DNA of 5,845 nucleotides. Source: Patescibacteria group bacterium. GTDB taxonomy: Bacteria > Patescibacteriota > Minisyncoccia > Phycocordibacterales > UBA12088. Below the pieces are notes generated by a model, which saw only the letters and a program-made list of their open reading frames with translations, was not told the origin of the DNA and did not search any database. The position numbers and the translations under genes are program-made. Location of the stretch: assembly GCA_015491145.1 (NCBI GenBank), contig WFWM01000057.1, forward strand, positions 1-5,845, in the 5' to 3' direction. Below, one piece after another: positions 1-5,422 of this stretch (the first letter of the stretch is position 1; each line of letters starts with the position of its first letter).

Positions 1-174
1 CACGATGACCTCCCGTGGGGAAAACGCCACTGCAATTTGCGCAATGCCTTCGGCAAGCTCCATCACATACCACTCGCGAGGGGATACGCGTCCCCTCGCG
101 AGTGGTATGTGATGGAGCTTGCCGAAGGCATTGCGCAAATTGCAGTGGCGTTTTCCCCACGGGAGGTCATCGTG
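1..174. repeat. Perfect 84-bp inverted repeat, 6-base loop, at the window edge
   Basis: Bases 1-84 are the exact reverse complement of bases 91-174, with no mismatch over 84 pairs; the loop is 85-90 (tacgcg). The right arm reads as conserved PEP synthase protein in frame with the rest of the gene, so it is the native copy. The left arm reads in the same frame without a stop, but outward of about base 76 it does not resemble the family. A perfect palindrome beginning at the very first base and using coding sequence as its arm is typical of a fold-back chimeric read or an assembly-end artefact. A short native hairpin at the centre (ctcgcgagggg facing cccctcgcgag) could have primed the fold-back. 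A real palindrome at a replicon or rearrangement end is possible but less likely. Confidence 0.97.
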
Positions 175-855
175 CGCTTCTCCGATTTCAAGACGAACGA
201 GTACCGCTCGCTCATTGGCGGGGACCGCTACGAGCCGACGGAAGAGAACCCGATGCTCGGGTGGCGCGGCGCTTCCCGCTACACGCATCCTGCGTTCCGT
301 GCCGCCTTTGGGTTGGAGTGTGAGGCGATAGACCGCGTGCGGCGCATCTACGGGCTTGAGAATGTGAGCGTGCTCATTCCCTTCGTGCGGACCCCGGAGG
401 AAGGGAGGCAGGTGCTCGCTGCAATGGCTGAATTTGGGCTCGGGAAGGAACGCCACCCGGAGATGCGCGTCTACGTGATGGCAGAGCTGCCGGCGAATGT
501 GTTCCGGGCGGCGGAATTCCTCACTCTCGCAGACGGATTCTCCATTGGCTCGAATGATCTCACGCAGTTGATTGTGGGGATAGACCGCGACAACGAGCGC
601 CTTGCCGGCATTACAGACGAACGGGATCCGGCGGTGCGGGAGGCGATCCACATCCTCATTCGTGAGAGCCGCAAGGGAGGGAAGTACTGCGGCATATGCG
701 GGCAGGCACCGTCGGACTACCCGGAGCTGCTCCAGTTCCTCGTGCGGGAGGGGATAACCGCAGTTTCCCTCGCGCCAGATGCGGTGATTCCTGCGATAGA
801 GGCGATCGCGCGCGCCGAAGGCGCGCGCGATCGTGCCGCCCCTGTGGACAAGTAG
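1..855 (+). CDS. ppsA: Phosphoenolpyruvate synthase, C-terminal part (5' end missing or replaced)
   Basis: PEP synthase (pyruvate, water dikinase) interconverts pyruvate + ATP and PEP + AMP + phosphate in the cytoplasm. Only the PEP/pyruvate-binding TIM-barrel domain is here, about 260 residues of a protein usually near 750-800; the ATP-grasp domain and the phosphohistidine swivel domain are absent. Visible motifs are SDFKTNEY, NPMLGWRGASRY (from 247), LECEAI, IPFVRTPEE, the PEP-utiliser signature GFSIGSNDLTQL (535-570) and YCGICGQAPSD (685-717), whose second Cys (697-699) aligns with the catalytic Cys of this enzyme family. Family resemblance begins around ARGY (76-87). The frame is open back to base 1, but bases 1 to about 75 are the mirror copy of downstream sequence, so the first ~25 codons are probably not real protein; a TTG at 37 is not a credible start. 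The tail after about 790 is Ala/Arg-rich and encoded over a hairpin. Identity is very secure, the 5' boundary is not. Confidence 0.93.
   Translation, partial: HDDLPWGKRHCNLRNAFGKLHHIPLARGYASPREWYVMELAEGIAQIAVAFSPREVIVRFSDFKTNEYRSLIGGDRYEPTEENPMLGWRGASRYTHPAFRAAFGLECEAIDRVRRIYGLENVSVLIPFVRTPEEGRQVLAAMAEFGLGKERHPEMRVYVMAELPANVFRAAEFLTLADGFSIGSNDLTQLIVGIDRDNERLAGITDERDPAVREAIHILIRESRKGGKYCGICGQAPSDYPELLQFLVREGITAVSLAPDAVIPAIEAIARAEGARDRAAPVDK
803..833 (+). other. 14-bp GC-rich hairpin in the 3' end of ppsA
   Basis: Bases 803-816 pair perfectly with 820-833 around a GAA loop. The stem is almost entirely alternating G and C and lies 20 bases before the ppsA stop codon, in the codons of a variable Ala/Arg-rich tail. 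It should form a very stable RNA hairpin. No T-run follows, so it is not a standard intrinsic terminator. It may slow transcription, protect the mRNA 3' end, or act as a terminator without a U-tract. The structure is seen directly; the role is inferred. Confidence 0.6.
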
Positions 856-856
856 G

Positions 857-878
857 GCACACCGCACAGCGGGTGTGC
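857..878. repeat. Short inverted repeat in the ppsA-dehydrogenase spacer
   Basis: gcacacc (857-863) pairs with ggtgtgc (872-878) around an 8-base loop, starting one base after the ppsA stop. It could be a weak hairpin at the ppsA mRNA end, or an operator, because its right arm runs into the TG of the proposed extended -10. No T-tract follows, so I do not call it a terminator. Confidence 0.4.
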
Positions 879-884
879 TACACT
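876..884 (+). promoter_or_regulatory. Probable extended -10 promoter for the dehydrogenase-enolase genes
   Basis: TGC followed by TACACT (879-884) gives a TGn extension plus 4 of 6 matches to TATAAT. This places the transcription start near 890-892 and a leader of about 34 bases before the ATG at 925. No -35 box is found at normal spacing; a TGGACA at 845-850 is about 28 bases upstream, too far. It is the only promoter-like element in the 69-base spacer. Motif reading only. Confidence 0.45.
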
Positions 885-924
885 TGCTAACGACTATTCG
901 TCCAAAGTAGCTTCCGAAGCCACT

Positions 925-1959
925 ATGGCAACCATTGCATTTTTCGGCACACTTCGCTCGTGGGAGGAGGGAGTTATTCGTGAGCACCTTTCTGATCACA
1001 CGCTCCTTTTTTACCCTACGCCCCTGTCGCCTTCGTTCATCCCTGAGGAGGCGAAGGAAGCGGATATCATCTCAGTATTCGTGGATGCGCAGGTTTCTGC
1101 TGATGTGATTGCCGCATTTCCCCGACTGAAGGGGATTGTGACGCGATCGACCGGCTATGACCACATCGACCTCGAGGCGGCGGCGGAGCGAGGTATCGTG
1201 GTGGCAAATGTGCCGAGCTACGGGGAAAACACGGTAGCAGAGCACGCTTTCGGGCTGCTGCTTGCCCTTTCCAAGCGGATCGTGGATGGCTACGATATGC
1301 TCCGGCAGCGAGGGGAGTACGACCCATCTCGGCTCACCGGCTTCGATCTCAAAGGGAAGACGCTGGGGGTTGTGGGCACAGGCCGCATCGGGCAGCACGC
1401 CATCCGCATCGGCAACGGGTTTCAGATGCGGGTGCTCGGCTACGATGCGTACCCAAGGAAAGAGCTGGAAGCGGAGCTCGGCTTCCGCTATGTCGATTCT
1501 CTCGAGGAGCTCCTGCGGCAGGTGAATGTGCTCACGCTCCATGTGCCATACCTCCCTTCCACCCACCACCTCATCAACCGGGACAACATCCGCCTCCTGC
1601 CGAAAGGCGCTGTCATCATCAACACATCTCGGGGGCCGGTTGTGGAAACGGAAGCACTCTTTGCCGCTCTCGTCGATGGCCACCTCGGTGGAGCAGGGCT
1701 CGATGTGGTGGAGGAGGAGGGATTCATTAAAGATGAACTCAATCTCCTCGCTCATGGTTCTGCCGAGCAGCACAACCTCCGAGTTGCCTTGATGAACCAC
1801 AAGCTCATCGATATGCCGAATGTCATCGTCACCCCCCACAGCGCGTTCAACACCCGGGAAGCGCTCGAGCGGATTCTGCGCACCTCGCTCGAGGATATTG
1901 ATGCAATCCTCCAAGGGTCACCGGTGAATGTGGTGGAGCCGCCGCAGGGTAGGGTATGA
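925..1959 (+). CDS. D-isomer-specific 2-hydroxyacid dehydrogenase, D-lactate dehydrogenase-like
   Basis: This is an NAD-dependent cytoplasmic oxidoreductase of 344 residues, a normal length for the family. The N-terminal half-domain contains TRSTGYDHIDL (73-83) and NVPSYGENTVAEHAF (95-109). The Rossmann domain has GTGRIG (151-156) followed by Asp174, the expected NAD-ribose-binding acid. The catalytic triad is present: Arg236 in NTSRGP, Glu265 in DVVEEEG and His305 in TPHSAFNTREA. The roughly 30-residue stretch between Glu265 and His305 and the AFNTREALERIL segment favour the D-lactate dehydrogenase branch over phosphoglycerate dehydrogenase, so pyruvate to D-lactate is the likeliest reaction; substrate is not proven. 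ATG 925 is the natural start because the conserved first beta strand (IAFFG) follows at once. No clear SD precedes it. The gene ends in a 4-base overlap with enolase, implying coupled translation. It lies next to two PEP-node enzymes, consistent with fermentative NADH disposal. Confidence 0.92.
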   Translation: MATIAFFGTLRSWEEGVIREHLSDHTLLFYPTPLSPSFIPEEAKEADIISVFVDAQVSADVIAAFPRLKGIVTRSTGYDHIDLEAAAERGIVVANVPSYGENTVAEHAFGLLLALSKRIVDGYDMLRQRGEYDPSRLTGFDLKGKTLGVVGTGRIGQHAIRIGNGFQMRVLGYDAYPRKELEAELGFRYVDSLEELLRQVNVLTLHVPYLPSTHHLINRDNIRLLPKGAVIINTSRGPVVETEALFAALVDGHLGGAGLDVVEEEGFIKDELNLLAHGSAEQHNLRVALMNHKLIDMPNVIVTPHSAFNTREALERILRTSLEDIDAILQGSPVNVVEPPQGRV

Positions 1960-3134
1960 CCGCCTCCATTCAGCGTATTACAGGGAGAAAAGTGCTCGAC
2001 TCGCGCGGGTTCTGGACGCTCGAGGTGGAGCTCCGGCTCTCCGATGGGGCACGGGCATGGGCGTCGGTGCCGCAGGGGAAGTCGACGGGGAGCTACGAGG
2101 CGGTATCACTTGAGGAGGACAAGGCACTGCAGGTGCTCGAGACTACCGTGGTGCCGGCAATTCAGGGATTCCGCGCGGGAGATGTGCAGGCGTTTGACGA
2201 ACAGCTCATTGCGCTTGACGGCACGAGGCGGAAGGAGCGCCTCGGCGCCAATACAATGCTCGCGCTCTCATGGGCCTACGCGAGAGCGAGCGCCATCTCT
2301 GAGGGACTCCACCTGTGGGAGTTCCTTGCCCGTCTCGCTGACACGGAACCGGATTTCCCGCACCTCTACGCCAACCTTATCAACGGCGGACTCCACGCGC
2401 CGAACGATTTGGATTTTCAGGAGTACCTCCTCATCCCGAAGGAGCGTGATCCTGTATCGGCGGTGGCAACCGTGCTCAAGGTGTACCACGCGCTCCGGGA
2501 AGTGCTCGTTGCGCAGAAGGGGGCATGCGGCGGGCTGGTGGGCGATGAAGGCGGCTTTGGCCCTGATTTCCGCGACAACCTCGAGCCGCTCCAGTTCCTC
2601 AGCGTGGTTGCGAGGGAGGTGGGAGTTGCCCAGCAAGTTGCCTTTGGGATTGATGTGGCCGCCAACGCGCTCTTTATGGAGGAGGAAGAACTCGCCCATC
2701 TCATCGATGAAGCGTGCGATACGTACCCGGTGGTGTACCTCGAGGATCCGTTTCGGGAAGACGATTTTGCCGCATTTGCGGCGCTTACCGAGCGCCGCGG
2801 CGCGCTCGTGCGTGTCGCTGGCGACGACCTCACCGCAACGAACCTCGCGCGAATGAAGCAGGCGCACGCTCAGCGGGCCATCAATGCGGTCATTATCAAG
2901 CCGAACCAGATCGGAACCCTCACCGAAACCCTTGAGGCAATCGAACACGCAAGGGCGTACGGTTGGCAGGTGATAGTCTCGCACCGTTCGGGAGAGACGA
3001 ACGATGATGGCATCATCGATCTCGCTGTTGCGGTGGGGGCAGACGGCGTGAAGCTCGGCGCGCCAGCACGGGGGGAGCGCGTTGCAAAGTATAACCGGCT
3101 GCTCGTCATCGCGGAGCAGATGGAGCGGCGGTAG
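1956..3134 (+). CDS. eno: Enolase, compact and divergent
   Basis: Enolase converts 2-phosphoglycerate to PEP in the cytoplasm. All key residues I can align are kept: His147 (NGGLHA), Glu156 (FQEY), Glu198 (GDEGGF), Lys315 (IKPNQIG), His343 (SHRSGE), Lys366 (VKLGAP), metal ligands Asp233, Glu263 and Asp290, and mobile-loop Ser43. An active enzyme is therefore expected. It has 392 residues against about 415-435 usually; much of the loss is after Asp233, where the usual beta hairpin between the Asp ligand and the following helix is missing. Other departures are DSRGFWTLE (15-23) for the near-universal DSRGNPTVE, PQGKSTG (39-45) for PSGASTG, and KLG for KTG near the C-terminus. The start ATG overlaps the preceding TGA (ATGA, 1956-1959) with only a weak GGGT-type ribosome site, so translation is probably coupled to the dehydrogenase. 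Function is confident; whether it is the sole enolase of the genome cannot be seen. Confidence 0.95.
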   Translation: MTASIQRITGRKVLDSRGFWTLEVELRLSDGARAWASVPQGKSTGSYEAVSLEEDKALQVLETTVVPAIQGFRAGDVQAFDEQLIALDGTRRKERLGANTMLALSWAYARASAISEGLHLWEFLARLADTEPDFPHLYANLINGGLHAPNDLDFQEYLLIPKERDPVSAVATVLKVYHALREVLVAQKGACGGLVGDEGGFGPDFRDNLEPLQFLSVVAREVGVAQQVAFGIDVAANALFMEEEELAHLIDEACDTYPVVYLEDPFREDDFAAFAALTERRGALVRVAGDDLTATNLARMKQAHAQRAINAVIIKPNQIGTLTETLEAIEHARAYGWQVIVSHRSGETNDDGIIDLAVAVGADGVKLGAPARGERVAKYNRLLVIAEQMERR

Positions 3135-3136
3135 GA
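3132..3136 (+). promoter_or_regulatory. Ribosome binding site deciding the DedA-like start
   Basis: TAGGA lies over the enolase stop codon (TAG 3132-3134), 8 bases before ATG 3145. It supports ATG 3145 over in-frame candidates inside the enolase gene and suggests translation is coupled to enolase termination. Confidence 0.6.
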
Positions 3137-3144
3137 CATCTCGC

Positions 3145-3753
3145 ATGCAACTTTCGTTGCAAGAGGCGGCGTTCGTAGTGGGGGAGGAACCATGGCGGTC
3201 GCTTACGCTCTTTCTCTTCCTCCTCCTCGGCGGTGAAACGACGCTCGTGCCGGCAATGGGGCTTGCGGTTGCCGGATGGGTTGAGGTGTGGCGCGTGTTC
3301 CTTCTCCTTGCGGCGGCGACGGTGGTGTCCGATGTGCTCTGGTACCTCTCCGGTCGCTTCGTTGATGCGCTGCCGGTGCGGCGTGTGTGGGGGATTGGCT
3401 GGGTGGTGCGGCGGGTAGATGCACGGCTTGCCCCTCTCCTGCAGGCCCATCCAGCAAAGGTAGTCTTCCTCTCCAAATTTGTCTTTGGCGCGCGAGCAAC
3501 CGTGCAATTCCTGTGCGGGATGTACCGCATCCCTCTGTATCGCTACCTCCTTGCCTCGCTGGGAGGGGTCCTCGTGTGGGCGCTCGTCATCTGGCTGCTC
3601 CTTGCGAGAGTGGGACGGTGGGTGCCGCTTGAGGAGAGTGTTCGGTGGTTCTCTCTCGTGGTTGGGGGTGTGCTCCTGCTTGTGGTGGGCCTCCACCTCC
3701 TCGTGAAGCGGCTTTGGTGGCGCGCGATGCTGCGGGAAGGAGAAGGGAACTGA
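3145..3753 (+). CDS. DedA/VTT-domain integral membrane protein
   Basis: A 202-residue, strongly hydrophobic protein of the DedA (SNARE-associated, VTT) family, whose members are linked to lipid scrambling or transport and envelope homeostasis. Hydrophobic segments lie near 20-44, 48-68, 105-125, 135-154 and 168-187. Family-like marks are the membrane-embedded Glu31 with Pro36 (GGETTLVPAMG), the SDVLWYLSGRF segment (62-72), and the re-entrant stretch with Arg117 and CGMYRIPLYRYLLASLGG (124-141), which corresponds to the usual F-x-R-x-x-P…AG…M…F pattern; here the motif reads FGARATVQF, so the conserved Pro is replaced. The C-terminus is basic (KRLWWR), as expected on the cytoplasmic side. ATG 3145 is preferred because of the TAGGA site; an in-frame extension to 3082 would lie inside enolase. 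The gap after enolase is 10 bases, so it is probably in the same transcript. Its substrate is unknown and any metabolic tie to enolase is unproven. Confidence 0.8.
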   Translation: MQLSLQEAAFVVGEEPWRSLTLFLFLLLGGETTLVPAMGLAVAGWVEVWRVFLLLAAATVVSDVLWYLSGRFVDALPVRRVWGIGWVVRRVDARLAPLLQAHPAKVVFLSKFVFGARATVQFLCGMYRIPLYRYLLASLGGVLVWALVIWLLLARVGRWVPLEESVRWFSLVVGGVLLLVVGLHLLVKRLWWRAMLREGEGN

Positions 3754-3775
3754 CGCGTTTTGCAAGGTAGGTTGA

Positions 3776-3784
3776 TGGTATGGT
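3776..3784 (+). promoter_or_regulatory. Possible extended -10 promoter for the export genes
   Basis: TGG followed by TATGGT (3779-3784) has the TGn extension and 4 of 6 matches to TATAAT. A TTGCAA at 3760-3765 resembles a -35 but leaves only 13 bases of spacing, so the -35 is weak or absent. The predicted start near 3791 gives a leader of about 27 bases before ATG 3818. It sits in the 64-base gap between the DedA-like gene and the adaptor gene. Confidence 0.35.
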
Positions 3785-3808
3785 AGGGTGCCGGCACGAT
3801 TGTTTAGT

Positions 3809-3812
3809 GGAG
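3809..3812 (+). promoter_or_regulatory. Ribosome binding site deciding the adaptor start
   Basis: GGAG lies 5 bases before ATG 3818. It supports that ATG over an in-frame GTG at 3788, which has no such site and overlaps the end of the proposed promoter. Confidence 0.6.
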
Positions 3813-3817
3813 CAGGT

Positions 3818-5407
3818 ATGAGTGTGTGGGATAAAGGGGAGGCGGTGTATCAGGCAGCCGTATCATTGCTCAAGCGCCATTGGCCTTTGGTTGCGCTTGC
3901 AGTGCTGTTCGTTGCAGTTGGGGGATGGTTTGCCTGGCAAAAGGGATCGTTTGCTGAACGGGAAGTGTATGTGGTGCGGCGGGGTGACCTCGTGGACGAG
4001 GTGCGCTTCACCGGCGAGTCAAACACGCCGCAACGGGCAACCCTCTCCTTTGAGCGGGGAGGGGTGGTGCGGTTTGTGGTGCCAGCAGGGACCCATGTGA
4101 AAGCAGGCGCCATTGTTGCTCGGCTCGCTGCGCAGGAGGCTGCGGCTCGGGTGGCAAACGCCGAAGCGGTATTGCAGGCGGAGGAGGCAAATCTGGAGAA
4201 GCTCCTGCGAGGGGCGCGTCCTGAAGTGCTCTCCCGCGCCCGCACGCTGCTTGCCGATGCCGAAGCAGCCCTACAGCAGCGGCAGGTTTCGCTCCGGTCC
4301 ACCGCCCGAAAGGTGAAGGAGTCGGTTCGAAACACCATCTCTACATTTCTCGACCCGCTCTTCCACGAGCCCGATCGAACCCAACGGAAACTGAAATTCA
4401 AGACAACTCGGAGTGTCGCGGCAGATAAGCTCCGCACCGCGCGTGGTAGCGTGGGCGATCTGCTGCAGGGTATGGAGGACGCAATCCACGCGTTGGAGCA
4501 GGCGCGCATCCCTGCAGCGTTTGCCGATCCCTACCAGCGTCTCAAGGCATCGCTCACTTCTGCACGCCGCCTTTTCACGCTTGCCGATGAGGCGCTCAGC
4601 GGAGCAATTATCACGCTCGATGCTCCTCAGGAGGTGTTGGAACAGTTTCGTTCTCTCGTGACGGAAGGGCTCGTGCGACTTACTGCAACTGAGGTGGAGC
4701 TGGATGGTGCGTACGATGCGTTCCTTGCTGCGCAACAGGCGAGAGACACGGCGCGGGAGGAACTTACGGTTCTTGAGGCGGGGAGCGACCCGAAGGACAT
4801 TGCGGCAGCTCGAGCCCGCGTTGCCTCCCAACGGGCCCTCCTTGCACAAGCGCGAGCAGAGCTCGCCCGCTACTACATCGTCGCTCCGTTCAGTGGGGTG
4901 ATTGGTGCGGTGTACAAGGAAGCGGGAGATCGGGTGCAACCTTTCGAGCCGGTGCTCGAGCTGCTCTCAGATGGCGGGTTGATTGTGGAGGGGCAGGTAT
5001 CGGAACTCGATGTGCCGTTCCTCGAGCGTGGGCAGGAAGTTCGCATCACCTTTGATGCGCTCGGGGAAGGGGATGTGTTCCTTGGGAAGGTGGTGCAGCT
5101 TGAGCAGGCAGAACGGCGCATCGATGGCACACCCACCTATAAGGTAGAAATTGCGTTACTCGACGAAGATAGCCGTATCGTTCCCGGAATGACTGCCAAT
5201 GTGGAGAGCCGCATCACACGCGCCGAGGGGGTGCTCCTCCTGCCGAAGCGTTTTCTCTGGTTCCAACACGGGAAGCCGTACGTGTGGGTGCGCGGAGAAG
5301 GTGGACGATTGCAGATGCGGCCGGTGCGGCTCGGGAGAGAAACCCGGAGCGGCATCTTTGAGGTGCTGGACGGCGTGGCAGAGGGAGATCGGGTCATCGC
5401 TCCCTAG
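3818..5407 (+). CDS. HlyD/MacA-like membrane-fusion (adaptor) protein of an ABC exporter
   Basis: A 529-residue adaptor anchored by one N-terminal membrane helix (about 23-40, after KRHWP), with the remainder outside the cytoplasm. In order: first half of the lipoyl-like domain (about 50-105, with GGVVRFVVPAGTHVKAG), a long Ala/Glu/Arg-rich coiled coil (about 106-350), second lipoyl half (YYIVAPFSGVIGAVYKEAGD, 352-371), beta-barrel (about 388-465, EGQVSELDVPFL then IVPGMTANV), and a membrane-proximal domain to the end (LPKRFLWF … GVAEGDRVI). The coiled coil is unusual: two similar stretches (129-153 with GARPEVLSRAR, 319-345 with GSDPKDIAAAR) flank an insert of about 160 residues containing FLDPLFHEPDRTQRKLKF (177-194). 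MacA/YknX-type proteins are mostly near 370-420 residues, so this one is long because of that insert. I recall comparable inserts in Parcubacteria adaptors but could not check. The permease gene follows after 15 bases, so the two probably work together in efflux or export of an unknown substrate. Confidence 0.88.
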   Translation: MSVWDKGEAVYQAAVSLLKRHWPLVALAVLFVAVGGWFAWQKGSFAEREVYVVRRGDLVDEVRFTGESNTPQRATLSFERGGVVRFVVPAGTHVKAGAIVARLAAQEAAARVANAEAVLQAEEANLEKLLRGARPEVLSRARTLLADAEAALQQRQVSLRSTARKVKESVRNTISTFLDPLFHEPDRTQRKLKFKTTRSVAADKLRTARGSVGDLLQGMEDAIHALEQARIPAAFADPYQRLKASLTSARRLFTLADEALSGAIITLDAPQEVLEQFRSLVTEGLVRLTATEVELDGAYDAFLAAQQARDTAREELTVLEAGSDPKDIAAARARVASQRALLAQARAELARYYIVAPFSGVIGAVYKEAGDRVQPFEPVLELLSDGGLIVEGQVSELDVPFLERGQEVRITFDALGEGDVFLGKVVQLEQAERRIDGTPTYKVEIALLDEDSRIVPGMTANVESRITRAEGVLLLPKRFLWFQHGKPYVWVRGEGGRLQMRPVRLGRETRSGIFEVLDGVAEGDRVIAP

Positions 5408-5422
5408 CGGGCGCAGCGCGCT

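Noticed and set aside
1..174. Terminal inverted repeat of an insertion sequence, or a riboswitch or attenuator hairpin
   Set aside because: There is no transposase or target duplication, and the arm is ordinary ppsA coding sequence continuing in frame for the rest of the gene, so a copied fold-back explains it better.
857..884. Intrinsic terminator after ppsA
   Set aside because: The 7-bp stem is short and is followed by tacacttgc, not by a run of T.
1072..1914. Long antisense open frame (280 codons) opposite the dehydrogenase gene
   Set aside because: It lies wholly over a clearly conserved gene, its translation has no recognisable motif, and high GC with this codon usage makes stops rare on the opposite strand.
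3082..3144. Upstream in-frame extension of the DedA-like protein
   Set aside because: It lies inside the enolase reading frame, its Ser/Arg-rich residues do not look like the family, and ATG 3145 has a well-placed ribosome site.
2268..3530. Antisense open frame of 420 codons across enolase and the DedA-like gene
   Set aside because: It spans two well-supported sense genes and a gene boundary and its product is Arg/Pro/His-rich with no family resemblance; it is a composition effect.
3788..3817. GTG start 10 codons upstream for the adaptor protein
   Set aside because: It lacks a ribosome site, begins about where transcription is predicted to start, and adds residues not expected before the membrane anchor; ATG 3818 has GGAG 5 bases upstream.
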